Of a stretch of 44,224 bases of DNA, positions 14,494-22,295 are shown one piece after another (within the stretch, counting starts at the first letter, position 1; every line of letters starts with the position of its first letter). The DNA is from an uncultured Oscillospiraceae bacterium (GTDB taxonomy: Bacteria; Bacillota; Clostridia; Oscillospirales; Oscillospiraceae), in assembly GCA_944387285.1 (NCBI GenBank), contig CALXEH010000011.1, forward strand, positions 1-44,224. Direction: 5' to 3'. A program made the position numbers and the translations under genes. The notes below the pieces were generated by a model, which was not told the origin of the DNA, made no database searches, and was given only the letters and a program-made list of their open reading frames with translations.

Positions 14494-16454
14494 AGCAGCG
14501 TCCCCTCTTTCTCGGGCGGCAGCTTGTCGCGGTAGACGCCCTGGAGCCGCACGATGGAGCGGGACATGGGCAGCAGCTCGTCGTAGGCGGGGATGGAGCC
14601 GTCCACGCAGTCGCAGAGCCAGTCCATGTGGAGCACGTCCTCGGGGCTGAGCCAGCGGTTGCCGTCGCTGACCACGGCGCCGTCCTGGGAGCGGTACTTG
14701 CGGTGGAAGACCGTGAAGGCCCCGTCGATGAGCCCGCGGCAGAGTATGTTGGCCAGGCTGCGGACGCCGTCCGGCAGCTCGTCGTCGAGCTTGAGGCCGA
14801 CGGTGCCGCTGCGCATGCCCCACCAGTAGTTGACGGCCTTGCCGCTGTTTTTGTAGTCGAGCGCTTCCCAGCCGCCGTGCATGATGGAGGAGACGAGGCG
14901 GATGTAGAAGTTGCCCCAGTCCCAGTAGGGCGAGGCGAGGGGCTTGAGCACACGGCCGGGTGTGACCGCGCAGAGGCCCCAGCTGCCCTGCGGCTGGTTC
15001 GGGGTGGGAATATCGCGGTTGGAGATGATGTCCACGCCCTGCTCGAGCAGCTCGGTGACGGGGTCCTCGCTGACGCTGGACCAGGCGAGGCAGACCCTGG
15101 CGTTGGGGTTCGTGAGCTGCGCGCCGAGGGCGAAGGCGTTGATGCCGGCCGGGACGCCGAAGATGGGGTTGCTGGCGATGAAGCCGATGCGGTCGGCCTT
15201 GGTCATGGCCCCGGCGATGGCGCCGGTGATGAACTTGCCCTCGTAGATGCGGCTGTAGTAGGTGCGCACGCCGGGATAGGGCATGGCTACGGAGCAGTTG
15301 AGCACCTTGATATCGGGGTGTTTTGCGGCGAGCTTGCGGCAGGCGGAGATGAGCGGCGCGGTCGTGGCGAAGATGACCTCCGCGCCGTCCTCTGCGGCCT
15401 GTTCCATGACGGCGTCCACGTCGCTGTCGGGCTCGAGGTTGTAGGTGGAGACGGAGACTTCCCGGCTCATGGCCTGCTCGAGCGTGCGGCGGCCGAGGTC
15501 GTGCCCGGCTATCCAGTTGCTGTGGATGGGGTCTGGCCGGTTGATGAAGGCCACGTTGAGGTGGTTGGGCAGGAAGACCGAGCCGAAGATGCGGTTGAGT
15601 ATGCCCTTGGAGGGCGCCTCCTCCGGGTCGTCGGTGCTGACCTCGATGGGCGCGGCCTGGGCCTTGGACTTGACATCCGACCAGACGGCGGAGAGGTTCT
15701 TGCCTATCTCCTGGACGGAGAGCTCCTTGAGCGAGGTGATGGGGTAGAAGTCCAGCCAGACGAGCAGGGCGTCGGCGGGCGTGATGGGCAGTTTTTTGCC
15801 GCCGAGCTTGTTGAAGGCGTCGCGGAAGTAGTGGAAGGCGGATTGGAACCTGCGGCGTTCGTCCTCGGTCCAGACGTGGTCGGGGTCGAAGCCGAGCGCG
15901 GCCTGGAGCTTGGCAAAGCCGCCCCTGTGGCTGAAATAGACCTGATACAGCCCGCTGAGGCGGTAGAAGTCCATGAACTCGTAGTAGATGACGACGGCCT
16001 CGTCGTCGGAGTAGGCGGGTATAACTCTTGTGACATAACCCGGCACGGAGGGCGAGCGGAAGCTCTTGAGCACGCTGACGCGCTTGTTGCCCTCCTGGAC
16101 GTAGAAGCGGCCCATGTACTCGTAGCAGCGGACGGGGTCGCGTATGCCCTCGTCGCTCAGGTGCGCGGCGCACAGCTCGGTCCATTTCATGGCGAATTCG
16201 GAGTCGGGCGCGAGCAGGGGCATGAAGTCCGCGGCGAAGGCGGTGCGCCGTCCCTCGCCCTTGGTGCCGACGATCTGGTCGGAGGGGATGTTTATGATGC
16301 CGAGGTCCACCACACCGGCCACCATGGAGTCGTTGAGGATCTCGTCAAGGATCTGCAAATAGGGGTAGCGGCCGGCGAGGACGCATTCCCTGTAGGTCTT
16401 CTGCCCGGCCTTGAGCGCCTGGGCGTACTGCACTGTGGCTTCCGACTGGCTCAA
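14490..16454 (-). CDS. Cytosolic PnrA/BMP-like protein with N-terminal ParB-like domain
   Basis: A 654-residue protein in two parts. Residues about 300-600 match the PnrA/BMP substrate-binding fold of nucleoside ABC transporters (LNVAFINRPDP, EVIFATTAPL, YSRIYEGKFITGAIAGAMTKADRIGFIASNP). The N-terminal 300 residues contain FYVQEGNKRVSVLK (117-130), resembling the ParB/sulfiredoxin GxxR motif. There is no signal peptide or lipobox, so it is a soluble intracellular protein and not a transporter lipoprotein. The start is TTG at 16454: GGAGG lies at the right distance, and the promoter at 16492-16520 rules out any ATG further upstream. It is coupled to the phosphoesterase gene. A sensory role is inferred; the family itself is uncharacterised. 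Confidence 0.85.
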   Translation of the reverse strand: MSQSEATVQYAQALKAGQKTYRECVLAGRYPYLQILDEILNDSMVAGVVDLGIINIPSDQIVGTKGEGRRTAFAADFMPLLAPDSEFAMKWTELCAAHLSDEGIRDPVRCYEYMGRFYVQEGNKRVSVLKSFRSPSVPGYVTRVIPAYSDDEAVVIYYEFMDFYRLSGLYQVYFSHRGGFAKLQAALGFDPDHVWTEDERRRFQSAFHYFRDAFNKLGGKKLPITPADALLVWLDFYPITSLKELSVQEIGKNLSAVWSDVKSKAQAAPIEVSTDDPEEAPSKGILNRIFGSVFLPNHLNVAFINRPDPIHSNWIAGHDLGRRTLEQAMSREVSVSTYNLEPDSDVDAVMEQAAEDGAEVIFATTAPLISACRKLAAKHPDIKVLNCSVAMPYPGVRTYYSRIYEGKFITGAIAGAMTKADRIGFIASNPIFGVPAGINAFALGAQLTNPNARVCLAWSSVSEDPVTELLEQGVDIISNRDIPTPNQPQGSWGLCAVTPGRVLKPLASPYWDWGNFYIRLVSSIMHGGWEALDYKNSGKAVNYWWGMRSGTVGLKLDDELPDGVRSLANILCRGLIDGAFTVFHRKYRSQDGAVVSDGNRWLSPEDVLHMDWLCDCVDGSIPAYDELLPMSRSIVRLQGVYRDKLPPEKEGTLL

Positions 16455-16491
16455 AGTGCCGCCTCCTTCAAAAAATTCATACTGCCGAACC

Positions 16492-16520
16492 ATTTTAGCA
16501 AGGCCTTGTGTATAAGTCAA
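16492..16520 (-). promoter_or_regulatory. Promoter of the PnrA-like operon
   Basis: Minus-strand TTGACT (16520-16515), a 17-base spacer and TAAAAT (16497-16492). Transcription would start near 16485, which fixes the downstream TTG at 16454 as the translational start. Confidence 0.8.
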
Positions 16521-16543
16521 GGGAAGCGGCGGGCATGTTTGGC

Positions 16544-16572
16544 TTGCAACGGGGCCTTCGGGGTCGTATTAT
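16544..16572 (+). promoter_or_regulatory. Promoter of comEC
   Basis: TTGCAA (16544-16549), a 17-base spacer and TATTAT (16567-16572). The start site would be near 16579, leaving the ATG at 16602 as the better start codon. Confidence 0.7.
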
Positions 16573-16601
16573 TGTAGAAAAGGGGAATGGGGGATGGAGC
16601 C

Positions 16602-18899
16602 ATGCGCAAACTTGCCTGTGCGTCGCTTTCGTTTGCCGCGGCCGCAGCGGCCTCGCACTATCTCCTGCCCCTCGGCTGGCTGCTGTGGTGTGCGGGCGGG
16701 CTCTGTGCCCTCAGCCTGCCGGCCTGGTTCCTGCCCTGGCCCGGCGTGCGCCTGCGCGCGCTGCTGATCTGCATATCCGCGGCGGCGGGGCTCTGCTGGT
16801 ACTTCGGCTGCTGCAAGCTGTTCGTGCAGCCCGCGCAGGAGCTGGAGGGGCTGAGGCTCACGGTCACGGCGCGCGTGCTGGACTACCCGGCCCGCGACGA
16901 GGGCTACGCCTCTGTGGAACTGCGCGTGGAGCAGGACGGCCTGCCCCGCGTGAAGGCGGCCGTCTACGACTACGGCGGGCTGATGCCGGAGCTCAGGCCC
17001 GGCGACCTGGCCGAATTCCCGCTGGAATTCATCACCGCCCTGGAAAAGTACGGCGAGGATACGGACATCTTCTCCTCGCGCGGCATACTCCTGCGCGCCT
17101 ACCTGGACGGCGAGGTGGAGGGCGTCCGCCGCGACGGCCGCAGCTTCCTGAGCTTCCCGATGGAGCTGGCGCAGCTGGTGCGCGGCGCGGCGGGCCGGGT
17201 CTTCCCGCAGGACGTGCAGGCCTTCATGCTCGGCCTGCTCATAGGCGACACCGCCGGCATCTACGACGACTACGAGCTGGATAACGCCCTGTCGATAGCG
17301 GGCATACGGCACATCGTGGCCGTCTCGGGCATGCACCTGTCCTTCCTCTGCGCCGTTGTGACGGCGCTGGCGGGCAAGCGCCGTGCGGCGGCAGCGGGCA
17401 TCCCGGCGGTGATACTTTTCACCTTTGTGACGGGCTGTACGGCCTCGGTGGTCAGGGCCTGCGTCATGCTGGTGCTGGTCATGCTCGCGCCGCTGCTCCG
17501 GCGCGAGGCGGACGCGCTGACTTCGCTGTGCGCGGGGCTTTTGCTGCTGCTCATAGCCAACCCGCTCTCCATCGCGTCGGCGGGGCTGCAGCTGTCTTTT
17601 GCGTCCATGGCGGGACTGATACTGCTGACGCCGCGGGTGTATTTGCGGCTGGAAGCGCTGGTCTGCCGGCGCGGCGGAAGGCAAAAGCCCGGCCCGGCGG
17701 CCCGTTTCCTGCTCGTGAGCGTCTCGAGCTCGGTGGGCTCGATGGCCTTCACGACGCCGGTCGTCGCGCTGCTGTACGGCTATGTCTCGCTTGCGGCGCC
17801 GGTCGCGAACCTGGCGGCGCTCTGGGCGGTGTCCGTGGCCTTCGTAGGCGGCTACGCGGCGGTGACCTGCGGCCTGGTGTTCCTGCCTCTGGGCACGGCG
17901 CTGGGCTGGAGCACGGCCTGGTTCGCGCGGTATATCTGCTTCACGGCTCGGCTGCTGGCCTCGCTGCCGTACTCGGCGCTGTACACCGCGGACAGGCTGG
18001 TGTCCTGGTGGCTGGCCTTCTGCTACGCGCAGTTCGGCGCGGCCTGGCTGCTGCGCGACAGGGGCCGCGGTTTCCGTGCGGCGGCGCCCGTGCTGTGCTG
18101 CCTGCTGACGCTGCTGTTCGTGGTGCAGAGCGCCCGGGCGGAGAGCCTGGGCGAGAGCTCGGTGACGGTGCTGGACGTGGGCCAGGGCCTGTGCGTCGCG
18201 GCGGTACACGGCGAAGCGGCGGTGCTCATAGACTGCGGCGGCCAGGGCGCCTGGGACAACGCCGGAGACACGGCGGCGGAGTACCTGCTCGGCCTGGGCC
18301 GAAGGGGCATCGACGCCCTGGTGCTCACGCACCTGCACTCCGACCACGTCAACGGCGTCGGGCGGCTGCTCTCGCGCATCGAGGTGGGCGAGCTGTACCT
18401 GCCCTGGGGCGCAGACGACGAGGACGGGCAGCTGGAGGGCATACTTGAAGCGGCAGAGCGCAGCGGCACGCGGGTAAACTACGTCGCGGAGGACACGCTG
18501 CTGGAATACGGCGGGCTGCGGCTGGAGCTTTTCGCGCCCGTCGGCGCCGGGGACGAGAACGAGCGCGGGCTCATCGTGCTCGCCGGCACGGGCGATTTTG
18601 ACGCGCTAATCATGGGCGACGCGGACATGGCTACCGAGCGGAAGTTCGTGCAGCTTGCGCAGCTGCCGGACCTGGAACTGCTCGTGGCGGGCCACCACGG
18701 CTCGAAGTATTCGACGAGCCTGGAGCTGCTGGAGGCCGCGCGGGCGGAGACGGCGGTGATCTCCGTGGGCTGGAACAGCTACGGCCACCCAGCCTGGGAG
18801 ACCCTGCGCCGGCTCGAGCTGATGGGCCTTGAGATATACAGGACGGACGAGGACGGTTCCGTCACGGTGAGGACTGGTCACGATGGCAAAGAAGAATGA
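16602..18899 (+). CDS. comEC: DNA internalisation competence protein ComEC/Rec2
   Basis: Polytopic channel protein for single-stranded DNA uptake in transformation, about 765 residues. N-terminal membrane segments (SFAAAAAASHYLLPLGWLLW) are followed by a DUF4131 domain. The Competence domain has GIRHIVAVSGMHLSFL near 233-248 and many helices. A C-terminal metallo-beta-lactamase-like domain has VTVLDVGQGLC and THLHSDHVNG near 572-581, with GHHGSKYS toward the end. The ATG at 16602 is favoured over one at 16587 by the position of the promoter. The last 17 bases overlap holA, a gene order common in Firmicutes. The metal-binding HxHxDH residues are intact, so the nuclease domain may be active. 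Confidence 0.95.
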   Translation: MRKLACASLSFAAAAAASHYLLPLGWLLWCAGGLCALSLPAWFLPWPGVRLRALLICISAAAGLCWYFGCCKLFVQPAQELEGLRLTVTARVLDYPARDEGYASVELRVEQDGLPRVKAAVYDYGGLMPELRPGDLAEFPLEFITALEKYGEDTDIFSSRGILLRAYLDGEVEGVRRDGRSFLSFPMELAQLVRGAAGRVFPQDVQAFMLGLLIGDTAGIYDDYELDNALSIAGIRHIVAVSGMHLSFLCAVVTALAGKRRAAAAGIPAVILFTFVTGCTASVVRACVMLVLVMLAPLLRREADALTSLCAGLLLLLIANPLSIASAGLQLSFASMAGLILLTPRVYLRLEALVCRRGGRQKPGPAARFLLVSVSSSVGSMAFTTPVVALLYGYVSLAAPVANLAALWAVSVAFVGGYAAVTCGLVFLPLGTALGWSTAWFARYICFTARLLASLPYSALYTADRLVSWWLAFCYAQFGAAWLLRDRGRGFRAAAPVLCCLLTLLFVVQSARAESLGESSVTVLDVGQGLCVAAVHGEAAVLIDCGGQGAWDNAGDTAAEYLLGLGRRGIDALVLTHLHSDHVNGVGRLLSRIEVGELYLPWGADDEDGQLEGILEAAERSGTRVNYVAEDTLLEYGGLRLELFAPVGAGDENERGLIVLAGTGDFDALIMGDADMATERKFVQLAQLPDLELLVAGHHGSKYSTSLELLEAARAETAVISVGWNSYGHPAWETLRRLELMGLEIYRTDEDGSVTVRTGHDGKEE

Positions 18900-19944
18900 A
18901 AAAAAGCCGCAGAAGGCGGCGGAGCGGCTGAACTACGGCGAGATAAGCCGCGAACTGAAGTCCGGCGGGCCGCAGCGGCTGTACCTGCTCTACGGCGCGG
19001 AGGACTACCTGCGCGAGGCGTTTTTGGGCGAGCTGAAGTCGCTGTGCCTGCCGGACGGCGAGGACGATTTCAGCTACCGCCGGCTGGACGGGCGCAGCCT
19101 TGAGCTGCGGCAGCTTGAGGAGGCGGTGAACGCCATGCCCTTCCTGACGGAGCGGACGCTGACGGAGGTGCGGGGCTTTGAGCCCTCGCGCTGGCGCGAT
19201 GCGGAGGCCGACGCGCTCGAGCGGCTGCTCTCGGACATACCCGAGTACAGCACCCTGGTCTTCGTGCAGGACGCGGGCGGCGAGCCCGACCAGCGGCAGA
19301 AGTCGGTGAAGGCGATAAAGAAATACGGCCGGCTGATAAACTTCACGGCGCAGGGCCAGAGCCCGCTGGTGAAGTGGATAGGCAAGCGTTTTGCGGCCCT
19401 GGGCAAGGCTGTGACGCCGGACGCCTGCCTGGCGCTCATCTATACGAGCGGGGAGCTGATGAGCGGGCTCATCCCGGAGATAGAGAAGCTGGGCGCGGGC
19501 GTGCGCGGCGACACGGTGACGGCGGCGGACGTGGAGCGCATGGCGCTCAGAAGGCCGGAAGCGCGCATTTTCGACATGACGGACTGCCTTGCGGCGCGGG
19601 ACTTTGACGGCGCGGCGCGGATACTCGCCGACCTCATCGCGATGGGCGAGGAGCCCATCGTGACGGTGGCGGGCATAGGCACGCAGATGCGGCGGCTGTA
19701 CGCGGCGCGGCTGGCGATAGACGAAAAGCTGGGCCCGGACTTTGTGAAGGAGCTCTACAAGATAAACTACGGCTTCATCCTGGACAAGCTGATGCGCGCG
19801 GCGCGCGGCTTCACGCTCGGGGCGCTTGCGGAGTCGGTGAAGCTCTGCGCGGAGACGGACTACGCGATGAAAAGCAGCTCCGTGGACGATACGGAGCTGC
19901 TGCGCGACCTGCTCATCAAGCTGGCGGCGGTGTCTGCGGCATGA
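18883..19944 (+). CDS. holA: DNA polymerase III delta subunit
   Basis: A clamp-loader subunit of 353 residues that opens the beta clamp. The typical start RLYLLYGAEDYLREAFLGEL (about 24-43) is followed by FLTERTLTEVRGFEPSRW, then TLVFVQDAGGEPDQRQKSVKAIKKYG and the C-terminal collar domain with TVAGIGTQMRRLYAARLA. The N-terminus is Lys-rich (AKKNEKKPQKAAERL), slightly longer than usual. It overlaps comEC by 17 bases and the toprim gene by four (ATGA), so the three are co-translated. Confidence 0.95.
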   Translation: MAKKNEKKPQKAAERLNYGEISRELKSGGPQRLYLLYGAEDYLREAFLGELKSLCLPDGEDDFSYRRLDGRSLELRQLEEAVNAMPFLTERTLTEVRGFEPSRWRDAEADALERLLSDIPEYSTLVFVQDAGGEPDQRQKSVKAIKKYGRLINFTAQGQSPLVKWIGKRFAALGKAVTPDACLALIYTSGELMSGLIPEIEKLGAGVRGDTVTAADVERMALRRPEARIFDMTDCLAARDFDGAARILADLIAMGEEPIVTVAGIGTQMRRLYAARLAIDEKLGPDFVKELYKINYGFILDKLMRAARGFTLGALAESVKLCAETDYAMKSSSVDDTELLRDLLIKLAAVSAA

Positions 19945-20525
19945 TAAGCGTGAAGGAGGTCATCGTAGTCGAGGGGCGCTACGACAAGAACACGCTCTCG
20001 CAGGTGTTCGACGCGGTGATAGTGGAGACGTCGGGCTTCGGCGTGTTCAAGGACAGGGAGAAGCTGGCGCTGCTGCGGCGTTTGGCCGAGGCGCGCGGGC
20101 TGGTCATCCTGACGGACAGCGACGGCGCGGGCCAGGTCATCCGCAACTACCTGAAGGGCGCGATAGACCCGGCGCTGGTGAAGATGGCGTATGTGCCGGA
20201 GCTGCCGGGCAAGGAGCGGCGGAAGTCGCGGCCCTCGAAGGAGGGCAAGCTGGGCGTGGAGGGCATGAGCCCGGAGACGCTCATAGCGGCCCTGCGCCGG
20301 GCGGGCGCCACGCTGGACGGCGCGGCGGCGACGCACAGGACAGGGGACATCACGAAGGCGACGCTGTACGAGCTGGGCCTGAGCGGCGGCGCGGGCAGCG
20401 CGGAAAGGCGGCGGGAGCTGCTCCGGCGGCTGGGCCTGCCGGAGAAACTGGGCGCCAACGCGCTGTTGGACGTGCTGAACGCCCTCTACGACGCGGAGAG
20501 CCTCAGAGCCGCTGTTCTTCGATGA
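19941..20525 (+). CDS. RNase M5-like toprim/DUF4093 protein
   Basis: A 194-residue protein with a toprim fold: KEVIVVEGRYDKNTL with the catalytic Glu (about 5-19), then GLVILTDSDGAGQVIRNYL with the DxD pair (about 53-71), and a C-terminal DUF4093 region (about 120-190). This architecture is that of RnmV, which matures 5S rRNA with ribosomal protein L18. RnmV usually sits beside ksgA; here the partners are comEC and holA, so the exact ortholog status is not certain. It is coupled to holA by ATGA. Confidence 0.85.
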   Translation: MISVKEVIVVEGRYDKNTLSQVFDAVIVETSGFGVFKDREKLALLRRLAEARGLVILTDSDGAGQVIRNYLKGAIDPALVKMAYVPELPGKERRKSRPSKEGKLGVEGMSPETLIAALRRAGATLDGAAATHRTGDITKATLYELGLSGGAGSAERRRELLRRLGLPEKLGANALLDVLNALYDAESLRAAVLR

Positions 20526-20742
20526 CCGCCCCGGCGATCATGGCGACAAGGAGTATGGCCTGGGGCAGGCGCGCGAGCTCCTGGGCGAGCTTGTATGTAT
20601 AGGCGTTCCAGATGCTGAGCGGCCCGGTGCTCAGAAAGAGCAGGAAGGAGCAAAACAGCAGCACGCAGGACAGCTGCATGGCGCGCATGAGCAGTTCCCA
20701 GGAGAGGTCGCACATATTGAGCATACGCTTGAGTACCTTCAA
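20503..20742 (-). CDS. Small two-helix membrane protein, unknown
   Basis: A 79-residue protein with two predicted membrane helices: QLSCVLLFCSFLLFLSTG (about 23-40) and PQAILLVAMIAGAVI (about 60-74), with a basic N-terminus (KVLKRM). The TTG at 20742 is chosen because GGGGGTGAT precedes it; the frame continues to 20793 without a binding site. It is convergent with and overlaps the toprim gene by 23 bases. I do not recognise the family. Confidence 0.6.
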   Translation of the reverse strand: MKVLKRMLNMCDLSWELLMRAMQLSCVLLFCSFLLFLSTGPLSIWNAYTYKLAQELARLPQAILLVAMIAGAVIEEQRL

Positions 20743-20822
20743 GGCATCACCCCCAGCCCATTGTAGCGGAGGCCGCGCCGCCGGACAATGCAAAATATTT
20801 GGCGGGAAAGGTAAAAATGTTG

Positions 20823-20852
20823 TTTACCAGGGCGTCCGGACTGTGATATACT
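20823..20852 (+). promoter_or_regulatory. nrdR promoter (extended -10)
   Basis: TTTACC, an 18-base spacer, and TGATATACT with TATACT at 20847-20852. The segment ATATACTGTGT overlapping the -10 resembles the right half of an NrdR box, while the left half does not match, so autoregulation is only possible. Confidence 0.55.
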
Positions 20853-20887
20853 GTGTTATGTAAATTAGAAAAGTGGGAGGACCTGCC

Positions 20888-21349
20888 ATGAAATGCCCGT
20901 TTTGCGGCTATACGGAGAGCCGCGTAATAGATTCCCGGCCCGCGGAGGAGGGCGCGACCATCAGGAGAAGGCGCGAGTGCCTGGCCTGCCAGAAGCGCTT
21001 CACTACATACGAGATAATTGAGCGCCTGCCCCTGGTGGTGATAAAGCGCGACGGCAGCCGCCAGACCTTCGACAAGCCGAAGCTGATAAAGGGCATGGTG
21101 CGCGCCTGCGAGAAGCGGCCCGTGGCTCTCTCCGCGCTGGAGCAGATAGCGGACGACATAGAGCAGGAGCTGCAGAGCGCGCTCGAGCGCGAGGTGAGCA
21201 CGACGGAGATAGGCGAAATGGTCATGTCCCGCCTCAAGGACGTGGACGAGGTGGCCTATGTGCGGTTCGCCTCGGTGTACAGGTCGTTCAAAGATATCAA
21301 TACCTTCATGGAGGAACTGACGAAGCTGCTTGAACAAAAGGAGGAATGA
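20888..21349 (+). CDS. nrdR: Transcriptional repressor NrdR
   Basis: A 153-residue repressor of ribonucleotide reductase genes. It has an N-terminal zinc ribbon MKCPFCGY...CLACQKRF (CxxC pairs at about 3/6 and 31/34), then an ATP-cone (about 49-139: [19 protein letters not shown]) that senses ATP/dATP. The ATG at 20888 follows GGGAGGA; an in-frame ATG at 20873 precedes that site. Its predicted target is the NrdR box at 4328-4343 in this window. It is followed after four bases by a GNAT gene. Confidence 0.97.
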   Translation: MKCPFCGYTESRVIDSRPAEEGATIRRRRECLACQKRFTTYEIIERLPLVVIKRDGSRQTFDKPKLIKGMVRACEKRPVALSALEQIADDIEQELQSALEREVSTTEIGEMVMSRLKDVDEVAYVRFASVYRSFKDINTFMEELTKLLEQKEE

Positions 21350-21352
21350 GCA

Positions 21353-21859
21353 GTGGCGACAGGCATCCGGCCCTGGCGGCCGGAGGACGCGCCTGCGATA
21401 GTCGAGGCGCTCAACGACCCCGGCGTGCGCGATAACCTGCGCGACGGGCTGCCCTGGCCCTATACCGCGGCCGACGCGCTCGAGTACATCGCCGCCATGC
21501 AGGACGAGGGCGCTTACGCCTTCGCCATCACTGAGGACGATGCCGCCGTGGGCAGCATCAAGCTCAGCCGGCAGGGGAATATCCACAGCCGCACGGCGGA
21601 GCTGGGCTGCTATGTCGTCCGCCGCCTCTGGGGACAGGGCATAGGCACCGAGGCGCTGAGGCTCGCGTGCAAATTTGCGTTTGAGCAGACCGACCTCATG
21701 CGCATATTCGCCGAGCCCTTTACGGAGAACGCCGCCTCGAGACGGGCGATAGAGAAAAACGGCTTCACACTCGAGGGCATCATGCGTAAGAACGCCGTGA
21801 AAAACGGCGTGGTGCGGGATATGTGCATGTACGCGCTGGTGAAGGAGGACGCGCGATGA
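21353..21859 (+). CDS. GNAT-family N-acetyltransferase (RimJ/RimL type)
   Basis: A 168-residue acetyl-CoA-dependent acetyltransferase of the Acetyltransf_3 group. It contains IRPWRPEDAPAIVEALND at the start, AVGSIKLSR, then ELGCYVVRRLWGQGIGTEALRL with the acetyl-CoA-binding R-x-x-G-x-G/A (about 81-100) and NAASRRAIEKNGFTLEG near the end. The substrate (a protein N-terminus or small molecule) is unknown. It starts with GTG, with GGAGG eight bases upstream inside the nrdR end, and is coupled to the next gene by ATGA. Confidence 0.9.
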   Translation: MATGIRPWRPEDAPAIVEALNDPGVRDNLRDGLPWPYTAADALEYIAAMQDEGAYAFAITEDDAAVGSIKLSRQGNIHSRTAELGCYVVRRLWGQGIGTEALRLACKFAFEQTDLMRIFAEPFTENAASRRAIEKNGFTLEGIMRKNAVKNGVVRDMCMYALVKEDAR

Positions 21860-22170
21860 ACGCCTTCCTGCTCATCTTCGGCGCCGCCATACTGGCCGCC
21901 GGCATCGCGGCGGGAAGGTATTTCGGCAGGGGCAAGGGCTGGAAATGGGTCAACGTGACGGGTGACAGGGACAGGTACGACGAGAAGGCCGTGCTGAGGT
22001 TTTTATCGAAGAGCATGTACGCCCTGGGCGGCTGCTTCGGCGGCGGTGTCCTGCTCGGTGGAGCGCTGGACCTGCTTTGGCCCGCGTACGCGGGCATGGG
22101 GCTGACGCTGGGCGTGGCCGTGTTCATGCTGGTGTACATGAACACCGGCGGCAGGTTTTTGAAGAAGTGA
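21856..22170 (+). CDS. DUF3784-type small membrane protein
   Basis: A 104-residue membrane protein with helices at about 2-19 (AFLLIFGAAILAAGIAAG), 54-73 and 76-95. The soluble part between the first two (GKGWKWVNVTGDRDRYDEKAVLRFLSKSM) resembles DUF3784, a family of unknown function common in Clostridia. ATGA coupling to the GNAT gene indicates a joint operon. No further role can be assigned. Confidence 0.75.
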   Translation: MNAFLLIFGAAILAAGIAAGRYFGRGKGWKWVNVTGDRDRYDEKAVLRFLSKSMYALGGCFGGGVLLGGALDLLWPAYAGMGLTLGVAVFMLVYMNTGGRFLKK

Positions 22171-22173
22171 AGA

Positions 22174-22275
22174 TAAGGGGATGAGGTCCCCCTCGGCTGC
22201 AAGGCCGGAACCGCTTTTTTGAGCTGATGACTTCTGCGCGCGGCACGGGCTGTGCGCGGAAGCATCGGCTTTTTT
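22174..22275 (+). ncRNA. Fluoride (crcB-motif) riboswitch with terminator
   Basis: The leader holds the conserved crcB-motif pattern: GGGGATGAGGTCCCCCTC, a short helix (CGGCTGCAAGGCCGG), GAACCGC, and then GCTGATGACTTCTGC. A second fold pairs GCTGATG (22223-22229) with CATCGGC (22263-22269) around a GCGCGCGGCAC/GTGCGCG stem, directly followed by TTTTTT (22270-22275). The terminator therefore uses the 3' part of the aptamer, the standard mutually exclusive arrangement: fluoride binding would prevent termination. It precedes a CLC exporter. Confidence 0.9.
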
Positions 22276-22295
22276 GTTTTTGAGAGGTGTTGGAT

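Noticed and set aside
13903..16185. 760-residue frame ending with the phosphoesterase
   Set aside because: Only its last 196 residues are protein-like. The rest is a shadow of the PnrA-like gene, and the GTG at 14493 is the coupled start.
20837..20856. Full NrdR box at the nrdR promoter
   Set aside because: Only the right half ATATACTGTGT is close to consensus and the left half fails. The same string at 43078 is not near an nrd gene.
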